Source of the DNA: Alphaproteobacteria bacterium
GTDB lineage: Bacteria > Pseudomonadota > Alphaproteobacteria > CACIAM-22H2
DNA length: 11,907 bases
Assembly: GCA_016869915.1 (NCBI GenBank)
Contig: VGDA01000063.1
Location: forward strand, 1-11,907
Direction of reading: 5' to 3'
The notes beneath the pieces are model-generated. The model had not been told where the DNA came from, made no database searches, and was given only the letters and a program-made list of their open reading frames with translations. Positions 1 through 6,422 of this stretch are shown piece by piece. The translations under genes were made by a program, and so were the position numbers. Within the stretch, counting starts at the first letter, position 1. Every line of letters starts with the position of its first letter.

Positions 1-141
1 GAAGATGGCGACCAGGACCCAGGCCAGCACGATCACCCCGCCGGTGGCCGCGAGGCCATAGCGACGCAGCCAGCGCCCGCGCCGCGCGCGGCTGGCCTCC
101 GCGGCATCGGTCGCCGGGGCGCCGGCGATGCCCGCGCTCAT
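1..141 (-). CDS. Dipeptide/oligopeptide ABC transporter permease, DppC-type (N-terminal fragment)
   Basis: This is the first 47 codons of an inner-membrane permease; the rest lies beyond the left edge. Its ATG (139-141) overlaps the stop codon of the preceding DppB-type permease (138-140) in an ATGA arrangement, which implies translational coupling. The visible protein starts MSAGIAGAPATDAAEASRAR, continues with a basic stretch (RRGRWLRRYG), and then enters a hydrophobic helix (about residues 29-47, ending VLAWVLVAIF). A short cytoplasmic tail with a basic cluster before the first membrane helix is usual for DppC/OppC proteins. Identity is inferred mainly from operon position (binding protein, DppB-like, then this gene) and from that N-terminal topology, since no diagnostic motif is inside the window. 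ATP-binding subunits would be expected further downstream, outside the window. Confidence 0.8.
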   Translation of the reverse strand, partial: MSAGIAGAPATDAAEASRARRGRWLRRYGLAATGGVIVLAWVLVAIF

Positions 142-1151
142 CGCCGCACCACGCGCGGGTCGATGAGCGCGTAGGAGAGGTCGACGAGCAGGTTGACGAC
201 CAGGTAGACGACCGCGACCACCAGCGTGATGCCCATGATCCCGGGGAAGTCGAGCGCGATCGCGCTGCGAAACGTGTACCGGCCGAGGCCGGGCCAGCTG
301 AAGATCGTCTCGGTCATCACCGCGCCGGTGAGGAGGATCGCATAGGCGATGCCGCCGAGCGTCACCACCGGGACGAGAGCGTTGGGCAGCGCGTGGCGCA
401 CGACGATGGCGGTCTCGCGCAGGCCCTTCGCCCGCGCGACGCGGACATAGTCCTGCGCCAGCGCCTCGAGCATGCTCGCGCGCACGGTGCGGGTCAGAAG
501 CCCGACGATCGAGGCCGCGAGCACGATGCTCGGCAGGACCAGGTGCGCCGCCGCGTCGTGGAACGTGTCCCATTGCCCGGCGCGCGCGCTGTCGACGAGC
601 AGCAGGCCCGACCAGGAGGGCGGCGGCAGCGCCGTGACGTCTAGCCGCCCCGGGCCCGGCGCGACCTGCAGCCCGCCGTAGAAGACCGCCAGCATGATGA
701 AGGCCAGCCAGAAGGTCGGGGCCGAGACGCCGATGAGCGACACGAGCCGCGCGAGGTGGTCGATCGGCGTGTCGCGCTTCACCGCGGCGAGCACGCCCAG
801 CGGGATCGAGACGGCGATGGCGAGCAGGAAGGAGATGGTCGCCAGCTCGATGGTCGCGGGCGCGTATTGGCGGATGTCGTCGAGGACGGGCCGGTGCGTG
901 GAGATCGACTGCCCGAGGTCGCCCTGCGACAGGCCCTTCAGGAAGAGCAGGTATTGCTGCCAGATCGGCAGGTCGAGGCCCCATTTCCGGCGATAGGCCG
1001 CGACAAGCTCCTTGTCGGCCGATTGCAGGTCGCCGAGCTGCGCGAGCACCGGGTCCGCCGGCACCTGCGTCGCGATGAGGAAGACGATCAGCGTCGCCAG
1101 CACGGCCATGACGGCCATCGAGGCGAGGCGCAGCGTCAGGTAGCGGAACAT
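138..1151 (-). CDS. Dipeptide/oligopeptide ABC transporter permease, DppB-type
   Basis: This 337-residue protein has the usual length for a DppB/OppB/GsiC permease of the BPD_transp_1 family. It forms one half of the inner-membrane channel. Hydrophobic segments are visible near residues 9-29, 100-123, 137-159, 206-222, 263-282 and 304-327, giving the six-helix plan. Residues 58-80 hold the family-typical periplasmic stretch (GLDLPIWQQY, then GDLGQSI). The cytoplasmic loop that docks on the ATPase is at about 227-244 (MLEALAQDYVRVARAKGL), followed by the RHALPNALVPVVT segment. The C-terminus DPRVVRR is typical of the family. The ATG at 1149-1151 has a GAGGG ribosome-binding sequence a few bases upstream on the minus strand. 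It follows the binding-protein gene after 97 bases containing a strong inverted repeat and overlaps the next permease by 3 bases. The substrate cannot be read from the sequence. Confidence 0.93.
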   Translation of the reverse strand: MFRYLTLRLASMAVMAVLATLIVFLIATQVPADPVLAQLGDLQSADKELVAAYRRKWGLDLPIWQQYLLFLKGLSQGDLGQSISTHRPVLDDIRQYAPATIELATISFLLAIAVSIPLGVLAAVKRDTPIDHLARLVSLIGVSAPTFWLAFIMLAVFYGGLQVAPGPGRLDVTALPPPSWSGLLLVDSARAGQWDTFHDAAAHLVLPSIVLAASIVGLLTRTVRASMLEALAQDYVRVARAKGLRETAIVVRHALPNALVPVVTLGGIAYAILLTGAVMTETIFSWPGLGRYTFRSAIALDFPGIMGITLVVAVVYLVVNLLVDLSYALIDPRVVRR

Positions 1152-1198
1152 GGATCCCTCGCGGCCGCCGGGGCGGCGCGCGCCACCGGAGGAGGAAC

Positions 1199-1242
1199 CC
1201 GTCCCGCCGGCGCGCAGCCGATGGCCGGCGCCGGCGGGACGG
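1199..1242 (-). promoter_or_regulatory. 15-bp perfect inverted repeat (intra-operon hairpin)
   Basis: The arms 1199-1213 (CCGTCCCGCCGGCGC) and 1228-1242 are perfect reverse complements, separated by 14 bases (1214-1227). The repeat lies in the 97-base gap between the binding-protein stop (1249) and the permease start (1151). On the transcribed minus strand it begins 6 bases after the binding-protein stop codon. The stem is almost pure G/C and is not followed by a clear U tract; the minus strand continues GGGTTCCTCCTCC. It therefore looks more like an mRNA-stabilising or attenuating hairpin than a full intrinsic terminator. In ABC importer operons such a hairpin after the binding-protein gene commonly lets that protein be made in excess over the permeases. 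That role is inferred here. Confidence 0.7.
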
Positions 1243-1248
1243 CGACGA

Positions 1249-2856
1249 TCAGGCCGGCTCGACCTGCTCCATCTCGACGTACCAGCCCGCCGCGGTCACG
1301 TTGAAGTTCTTCAGCGTGTTGCGCACGGCGATGCGGTAGATCGGCTGCAGCAGGATCAGGTAGTGGGCGTTGTCGACCAACTGCTGCTGGTACTGCTTGT
1401 AGAGGGCGACCTGCCTCGCCTGGTCCTGCTCGGCCGCGGCGGCCTTGACGAGGTCGCGCATCGCCTGCGGCACGTCCCAGCCGACGCGCTTGGCCACGCG
1501 CTCGATCGAGGCCGAGGCCCAGAGGTCCGTCTCCGGCGAGGGCGGGTTCCAGAAGGTGATGACCGAGGTCGTCCTGCCGCCGTTGAACTGCGTGCGCAGG
1601 TTGACCGGGTCCAACGGCCTGAGGTTCGCCTTGATCCCCACGCGCGCGAGGTCGGACTGCACCTTCTGCGCGATGACCTGGTAGTTGGTGCCGACGATCG
1701 CCGCGTTGGTGATCGAGAGCTCGAACTCGAACCCGTTCGGCACGCCCGCCTGCTGGAGGAAGGCCCTCGCCTTGTCGAGGTCCTGGCGGTAGCCGAACTC
1801 CTTCGTGTAGGCCTCGGTCGTGCCGCCCGCGCCGATCGGCAGGAAGGACGGCGGGCGCACGGCGAAGCCGCCGACGAGCCCGCTGATGATGCCGTCGTAG
1901 TCGATCGCGTGCGCGACGGCCTGCCGCGCCTCGCGCTTGGCGAGCGCGGGGTTGAACTCCGCGTTGCCCGTCAGCGTCATGTAGACGTAGTCGAGGCTGA
2001 CCGTCGACTCGAGGCGGACATTCGCGTCGCCCCGGAGCGAGGCGAGTTGCTCGGCCGTGAGGTTGAACGCCGCGTCGATGTCGCCGCGCCTCACAGCGAG
2101 GAGCTGCGCCGCGCCGTCGGCGATGTGGCGGATCACGACGCGCTCGAACGGCGCCTTGCCGCCCCACCAGTGCTCGTTGCGCACCAGGGTGACCGCGGTG
2201 TTGCGCTCCCACGACACCATCCGGTAGGCGGCGGTGCCGGCCGAGCTGGAGTTGAGGTACTGCGTCGCCTTGTCGGCCGTGTTCGAGGAGGCGTCGGAGA
2301 CGCCGCCATTCGCCGAGACCAGCTTCTGCGAATAGATGGCGAAGGCCGGCGCCGCGCAGTTGATCAGCAGCGGCGAGTTCGGGTCCTTCATGACCAGGTC
2401 GACGGTCATCGGGTCGACGACCTGCACCGCCTCGAGGTTCGAGGCGTAGACGCCCGGCTGGTCCTTCAGGTTCACGAGGCGGTCGAGCGAGAACTTCACG
2501 TCGTCCGCGGTGAAGGGGCTGCCGTCCCAGAACTTGACGCCCTGGCGCAGCGTGAAGCGCCAGGCCTTGCCGCCGTTCACGCGCTCCCACTTCGTCGCCA
2601 GCATCGGCTTCACGTTGACGTAGTCGCCGGGCGACTGCGTCACCAGCGTCTCGTAGACGTTGCCGTTGGTGAGCGGCGGCGAGTAGTCCGCCATGCGGCC
2701 GGGGTCGTAGTTGCGCCCGTCGCTGATGTCCATGCCGATCACGAGGACGCTCTTGCGCCCCTGCGCGGCCGCGCCGCGCGAGGCCGCCAGCGCGCCGGTC
2801 GCCGCGGCGCCCGCGAGCATGAGACGGCGCGACAGCAGGATCTGTTCCATCATCAT
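1249..2856 (-). CDS. ABC transporter substrate-binding protein, peptide/nickel family (SBP_bac_5)
   Basis: This 535-residue protein is a periplasmic solute receptor of the DppA/OppA/GsiB class. The N-terminus has a twin-arginine-like signal (LLSRRLMLAG, about residues 7-16), a hydrophobic core and probable cleavage near AAAQ (residue 32). Family hallmarks are visible in order: NVYETLV; the RFTLRQGVKFWDGSPFTADDV block with KFSLDR (about residues 95-125); FNLTAEQLASLR; the KREARQAVAHAIDYDGII block near the middle; and the repeated aromatic-rich C-terminal half. An in-frame TTG at 2872-2874 would extend the reading frame, but the bases AAGGGGG just after it make an ideal ribosome-binding site 8 bases before ATG 2854-2856, so that ATG is preferred. 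Two more ATGs follow immediately (MMM). It heads the importer operon and diverges from fccA. The ligand is unknown; the pairing with sulfur genes makes a sulfur-containing compound conceivable but unproven. Confidence 0.92.
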   Translation of the reverse strand: MMMEQILLSRRLMLAGAAATGALAASRGAAAQGRKSVLVIGMDISDGRNYDPGRMADYSPPLTNGNVYETLVTQSPGDYVNVKPMLATKWERVNGGKAWRFTLRQGVKFWDGSPFTADDVKFSLDRLVNLKDQPGVYASNLEAVQVVDPMTVDLVMKDPNSPLLINCAAPAFAIYSQKLVSANGGVSDASSNTADKATQYLNSSSAGTAAYRMVSWERNTAVTLVRNEHWWGGKAPFERVVIRHIADGAAQLLAVRRGDIDAAFNLTAEQLASLRGDANVRLESTVSLDYVYMTLTGNAEFNPALAKREARQAVAHAIDYDGIISGLVGGFAVRPPSFLPIGAGGTTEAYTKEFGYRQDLDKARAFLQQAGVPNGFEFELSITNAAIVGTNYQVIAQKVQSDLARVGIKANLRPLDPVNLRTQFNGGRTTSVITFWNPPSPETDLWASASIERVAKRVGWDVPQAMRDLVKAAAAEQDQARQVALYKQYQQQLVDNAHYLILLQPIYRIAVRNTLKNFNVTAAGWYVEMEQVEPA

Positions 2857-2864
2857 CGTCGTTT

Positions 2865-2871
2865 CCCCCTT
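2865..2871 (-). promoter_or_regulatory. Ribosome-binding site fixing the start of the substrate-binding protein
   Basis: On the minus strand AAGGGGG lies 8 bases upstream of the ATG at 2854-2856. The alternative TTG start at 2872-2874 sits directly in front of this motif and has no comparable motif of its own. The site therefore supports the ATG start. Confidence 0.65.
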
Positions 2872-2928
2872 CAATGCCTGGACGCTGACGCTGGCACGGG
2901 CGGCGGCGAAGGCGCAAGCGCGAGGCCC

Positions 2929-2944
2929 GCTCGGGCACCCGAGC
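2929..2944. promoter_or_regulatory. Perfect 7-2-7 palindrome in the divergent ABC-importer/fccA control region
   Basis: GCTCGGG-CA-CCCGAGC is a perfect inverted repeat in the 170-base region between the divergent binding-protein gene and fccA. It ends one base before a possible -35 element for fccA. A second, shorter pair flanks it asymmetrically: CGCAAG at 2913-2918 and CTTGCG at 2945-2950. It could be an operator for a regulator shared by both divergent units, or a hairpin in the RNA. It has no T tract, and its position upstream of both genes argues against a terminator. The role is inferred. Confidence 0.5.
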
Positions 2945-2945
2945 C

Positions 2946-2973
2946 TTGCGTTCGCGCACCGCGCTGCTAACGT
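2946..2973 (+). promoter_or_regulatory. Possible sigma-70-type promoter for fccAB
   Basis: TTGCGT (2946-2951) and TAACGT (2968-2973) are separated by 16 bases. They lie 54-81 bases upstream of the fccA ATG, immediately beside the palindrome at 2929-2944. The match to the consensus is partial, and such matches occur by chance. The only support is spacing and placement. Confidence 0.3.
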
Positions 2974-3026
2974 CGGGGCAAAGGTCCCGCAAGCAGGGCC
3001 GCGCGCCGACCGGGGGAGGAATTCGA

Positions 3027-3344
3027 ATGACTAGGTTCCGCGGAACGACGGCAGGTGCCGTATTCGTGATCGCCGCCGTGGCATGCGTCGCCAGCGCCCA
3101 GACGATCGCGCCACCCAGCGGCGCCACGCTCGCGGCGACATGCACCGGATGCCACGGTCCGGCCGGCCATAGCGCCGGCGCCATCCCCTCGATCCATGGA
3201 CGCACGGAGGCGGACCTCCTCCAGGCCATGCTGGACTTCAAGAACGACCGGCGGCCCGCGACGATGATGAACCGCCACGCCAAGGGCTTCAGCGACGAGG
3301 AACTCGCCACGCTGGCCCGCGAGATCGCCGCCAACTGGCGCTGA
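3027..3344 (+). CDS. fccA: Monoheme cytochrome c, small subunit of flavocytochrome c sulfide dehydrogenase
   Basis: This 105-residue exported class I cytochrome c should take electrons from the FccB flavoprotein encoded directly downstream and pass them to the periplasmic cytochrome pool. A Sec-type signal peptide covers about residues 1-24 (hydrophobic core AVFVIAAVACVASA, cut near AQ). There is one heme site, CTGCH at 39-43, followed by the compact fold. TMMNRHAKGFSDEELATLA supplies the likely axial methionine (Met80 or Met81) and the C-terminal helix. The ATG at 3027 has a strong GGGGGAGGA ribosome-binding site; the reading frame is open further upstream, but no other start has such a site or reaches the signal peptide properly. 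It lies 11 bases before fccB. The family includes both diheme and monoheme forms, and this is clearly the short monoheme form. The Sox-cluster equivalent is called SoxE. Confidence 0.87.
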   Translation: MTRFRGTTAGAVFVIAAVACVASAQTIAPPSGATLAATCTGCHGPAGHSAGAIPSIHGRTEADLLQAMLDFKNDRRPATMMNRHAKGFSDEELATLAREIAANWR

Positions 3345-3355
3345 GGGAGGAAGAC

Positions 3356-4654
3356 ATGGCACGCAAGGGTATCACCCGTCGCCTTTTCGCCGGCGCGGCG
3401 CTCGCCTCCATCCCGGTGGCGAGCATGGTCCAGGCCCAGCCGGCGCGCCGGCGGGTCGTCGTCGTCGGCGGCGGCTTCGGCGGCGCCGCCGCCGCGCGCC
3501 ACCTGAGGCTCGCGGACGCCTCGATCGACGTGACGATGATCGAGCCGAAGTCCGAGTTCCAGACCTGCCCCTTCTCGAACTACGTGCTGGCAGGCTTCAA
3601 GACGATGGCCGACATCACGCATGGATACGGCGCGCTGACGGGCCGGCATGGCGTGACGCATGTGCGCGACATGGCCGCCGCGATCGACCCCGCGGCGAAG
3701 ACGGTGCGCACGGCCGGCGGCCAGACGATCGCCTACGACAGGCTCGTCGTCTCGCCGGGCATCGACATGCGCTGGGGCGCGCTGCCCGGCTACGACGAGG
3801 CGGCCTCGGCCGTCCTGCCGCATGCGTGGCAGGCCGGGCCGCAGACGACGCTGCTGCGCGCCCAGCTCGAGGCGATGCCCGATGGCGGCGTGGTGGTGAT
3901 GTCGATCCCCGGCAATCCGTTCCGCTGCCCGCCCGGGCCCTACGAGCGCATCTCGATGATCGCGCACTACCTGAAGAAGTCGAAGCCGCGCTCCAAGATC
4001 GTCGCGCTGGACTCCAAGGACGCCTTCTCGAAGCAGGGCCTGTTCCAGGACGCATGGAAGGAGCTCTACGGCCCGATGATCGAGTGGGTGCCGCTCGGAC
4101 AGGACGGCAAGGTCGTGCAGGCCATCCCCGGCGAGAAGACGCTGGTCAGCGAGTTCGGGCAGCGGCACCGCGGCGACGTCGTCAACGTCATCCCGCCGCA
4201 GATGGCCGGCCGGATCGCGCGCGATGCCGGGCTCGCCGCGACCGAGGGCGCGATGGCCGGATGGTGCCCGGTCGATCCCTTCACCTTCGAATCGACGCGC
4301 GCGAAGGACATCCACGTGATCGGCGACGCGTCGATCGCGGGGGCGATGCCCAAGTCCGGCTTCGCCGCCTCGAGCCAGGCGAAGTTCGTGGCGCGCGCCA
4401 TCGCCGCCTCGCTGGCCGGCGGGCCGCAGGAGGCGCCCGTCTACGCCAACACCTGCTACTCGCTGGTCGCGCCCGACTACGGGATCTCCGTCGCCGACAT
4501 CTTCCGCGCGACGCCGAACGGCATCGTCGCCGTGCAGGGCGCCGGCGGCGTCAGCCCGCGCACGCCGAAGGACGCGGCGCAGTTCCGCGACCAGGAGGCG
4601 CACTACGCCGAGGGCTGGTACGCCTCGGCGACGAAGGAGATCTGGGGCAGCTGA
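3356..4654 (+). CDS. fccB: Flavocytochrome c sulfide dehydrogenase, flavoprotein subunit (FccB/SoxF)
   Basis: This 432-residue periplasmic FAD enzyme oxidises sulfide to zero-valent sulfur or polysulfide and reduces FccA. It starts with a twin-arginine signal (ITRRLFAGAALASIP, cut near residue 28). The FAD-binding fingerprint follows (VVVVGGGFGGAAAARHL, about 34-50), and a second FAD motif is at HVIGDAS (320-326). Three cysteines match the key ones of the family: Cys71 in TCPFSNYV (the covalent 8-alpha-FAD attachment site in the Allochromatium enzyme), Cys191 in FRCPPGPYERI and Cys367 in ANTCYSL (the redox-active pair). The spacing of 120 and 176 residues agrees closely with Cys42/Cys161/Cys337 of that enzyme. 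A fourth cysteine, Cys304, is also present. GGGAGGAAGAC precedes the ATG. It is cotranscribed with fccA and ends 33 bases from the soxB stop on the other strand. Residue identities come from motif comparison, not alignment. Confidence 0.93.
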   Translation: MARKGITRRLFAGAALASIPVASMVQAQPARRRVVVVGGGFGGAAAARHLRLADASIDVTMIEPKSEFQTCPFSNYVLAGFKTMADITHGYGALTGRHGVTHVRDMAAAIDPAAKTVRTAGGQTIAYDRLVVSPGIDMRWGALPGYDEAASAVLPHAWQAGPQTTLLRAQLEAMPDGGVVVMSIPGNPFRCPPGPYERISMIAHYLKKSKPRSKIVALDSKDAFSKQGLFQDAWKELYGPMIEWVPLGQDGKVVQAIPGEKTLVSEFGQRHRGDVVNVIPPQMAGRIARDAGLAATEGAMAGWCPVDPFTFESTRAKDIHVIGDASIAGAMPKSGFAASSQAKFVARAIAASLAGGPQEAPVYANTCYSLVAPDYGISVADIFRATPNGIVAVQGAGGVSPRTPKDAAQFRDQEAHYAEGWYASATKEIWGS

Positions 4655-4687
4655 GCGCGGCCAGCGCCAGGTGCGCGGGCGCGCGCG

Positions 4688-6409
4688 TCAGGGCGCGATG
4701 CCGGGGTTGCCCTCGATCCCGGCGAGGGACGGAAGGTTGAGGCGCGGCGCCGGGATGGTTCGGCGCGCGCGCAGGTGCCGCGCGACGAGGTCCCAGATGG
4801 GCTCGCCGCCGGCGTCCCTCGCCTCCTCCGACACCGGCGCCCAGCCGGCCACGCGATAGGACTTCGAGGCGTCGATCGCCTCGCCGCGCAGCGCCATGCC
4901 GGTGATCCGCCGGCCCGCGGGCGCGGTCGGGTCGCAGCGATAGGACAGGCCGCCGACGCGGACCATGTCCCCGCCCTGCTGGTAGTAGGGATCCGGGTTG
5001 AAGAGGTTGTCGGCAACGTCCTCCAGCACCAGCCGGATCTGCTCGCCCGTCATGCGCGAGAGCGTGGTGTAGGGGTAGGTGATCGCCGTCTGGTCGAGCA
5101 GGTTCTCCATCGTGATCGGCTCGCCCGGCAGGATCGACGTGCCCCAGCGGAAGCCGGGAGAGAAGGCGATCTCCGCGTCCTTCTCCGCCATCAGCGCGTC
5201 GAGGATCAGCTGGTCGAAGCTGCCGTTGAAGTTGCCGCGGCGATAGAGCAGGCCCTCGCTGGTGGCGAGCACCTCGCCAAGCTTCGCGAGATACGGCGCG
5301 CGTATCCGCTCCACGAGCGCGGCCATGGCCGGGTCCGGCGGCAGCAGGTCCGCGAAGACCGGCAGCAGCCGGTAGCGGAAGTCGCGCACGCCGCCCGCGC
5401 CGACATCGAGGTCGAGGACGGCCAGGAACTTCCCGTTCGAGCCCGCGTTGGTGACGATCGTCCTGCCACCCGGGTTCTCGACCAACATGGGGACCGGCAC
5501 GCCGTCATGCGTGTGGCCGCCCAGGATCGCGTCGATGCCGCGTACCCGCGACGCCATCTTGAGGTCCACGTCCATGCCGTTGTGCGAGAGCACGATGACG
5601 GCGCGCGCGCCCGCCGCGCGCGCTGCATCAACCGTCGCCTGCATGTTCTCCTCCTGGATCCCGAAGGTCCAGTCGGCGACCATGTAGCGCGGGTTGGCGA
5701 TGGGCGTGTACGGGAAGGCCTGCCCGACGATGGCGACGGGCACGCCCGAGATCTCGCGCATCGCGAAGGGCTCGAAGACCGGGTCGCCGAAATCGGCGGT
5801 CTTGATGTTCTGCGCGACGATCTCGATGCGCCCCGCGAGCTCGTTCTTCGCCGCGTCGAGCACGCGGTCCTGCCCGTAGGTGCATTCCCAGTGCAGCGTC
5901 ATCACGTCGACGCCGAGGAGCTTCGTCGCCTCGATCATGTCGGCCGCGTCGGTCCACAGCGACGTGCCGGAGCCCTGCCACGTGTCGCCGCCGTCGAGCA
6001 GCAGCGCGCCGGGGCGCGTCTCCCGCAGCCGGCGCACGAGCGTGGCCAGGTGCGCGAAGCCGCCGACGCGGCCATGGCTGCGCGCGAGCCGCTCGAAGTC
6101 GAGATGCGAGAAGGCGAAGGCGGCGCGGCTGCCCGGCGCGATGCCGAAGCGCGCGAGCAGCGCCTCGCCCACGACGTGCGGCACGCGGCCGCGCATCGCG
6201 GCGACGCCGAGGTTCACGCTCGGCTCGCGGAAATGCACGGGCAGGAGCTGCGCGTGGCAATCCGTGAAGTGCAGCAGCGAGACGTTGCCGAAGCTTGGTG
6301 CGTCGTAGGTCGCTTCGGCGTCGGCCGCGGCGCGGGCCTCCGAGGCGGGCAGAGCCATGCCTGCCGCCGAGGCGGCGGCGAGGACGCCCAGGAACTCGCG
6401 CCTGTCCAA
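4688..6409 (-). CDS. soxB: Thiosulfohydrolase SoxB (dimanganese, 5'-nucleotidase family)
   Basis: SoxB hydrolyses the sulfonate from SoxY-bound S-thiosulfonate, releasing sulfate in the periplasm. The 573-residue length is normal. The protein opens DRREFLGVLAAASAAG, a twin-arginine signal cut near residue 27-29. Metallophosphatase motifs in order are HFTDCHAQLLPVHFREP (47-63), GGDTWQGSG (140-148), HWECTYG (173-179), SHNGMD (275-280) and GGHTHD (297-302). The C-terminal 5'-nucleotidase domain runs from about residue 380 (NFNGSFDQLILDAL, then YPYTTLSRMTGEQI). The start is a TTG at 6407-6409: it places the RREF signal at the position usual for SoxB, and the next ATG would delete the signal. It lies 13 bases after the soxX stop with only a weak GGCAAGAAG site, suggesting coupling to soxX. 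The third metal motif differs from the usual GHWEFTYG (Leu for Gly, Cys for Phe). Confidence 0.96.
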   Translation of the reverse strand: MDRREFLGVLAAASAAGMALPASEARAAADAEATYDAPSFGNVSLLHFTDCHAQLLPVHFREPSVNLGVAAMRGRVPHVVGEALLARFGIAPGSRAAFAFSHLDFERLARSHGRVGGFAHLATLVRRLRETRPGALLLDGGDTWQGSGTSLWTDAADMIEATKLLGVDVMTLHWECTYGQDRVLDAAKNELAGRIEIVAQNIKTADFGDPVFEPFAMREISGVPVAIVGQAFPYTPIANPRYMVADWTFGIQEENMQATVDAARAAGARAVIVLSHNGMDVDLKMASRVRGIDAILGGHTHDGVPVPMLVENPGGRTIVTNAGSNGKFLAVLDLDVGAGGVRDFRYRLLPVFADLLPPDPAMAALVERIRAPYLAKLGEVLATSEGLLYRRGNFNGSFDQLILDALMAEKDAEIAFSPGFRWGTSILPGEPITMENLLDQTAITYPYTTLSRMTGEQIRLVLEDVADNLFNPDPYYQQGGDMVRVGGLSYRCDPTAPAGRRITGMALRGEAIDASKSYRVAGWAPVSEEARDAGGEPIWDLVARHLRARRTIPAPRLNLPSLAGIEGNPGIAP

Positions 6410-6422
6410 CTTCTTGCCCGCC

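Noticed and set aside
2857..2874. TTG start (2872-2874) for the ABC binding protein.
   Set aside because: The bases right after it form the ribosome-binding site for the ATG at 2854-2856, so they are more likely leader than coding.
1150..2970. A 606-codon plus-strand open frame opposite the ABC binding protein.
   Set aside because: It is antisense to a full-length SBP_bac_5 protein, shows low-complexity composition and no recognisable fold or ribosome-binding site.
1136..4603. A 1155-codon open frame on the minus strand running opposite fccAB and through the binding-protein gene.
   Set aside because: It is arginine/alanine/histidine-rich without any domain, crosses genuine genes with clear motifs and ribosome-binding sites, and is explained by the high GC content.
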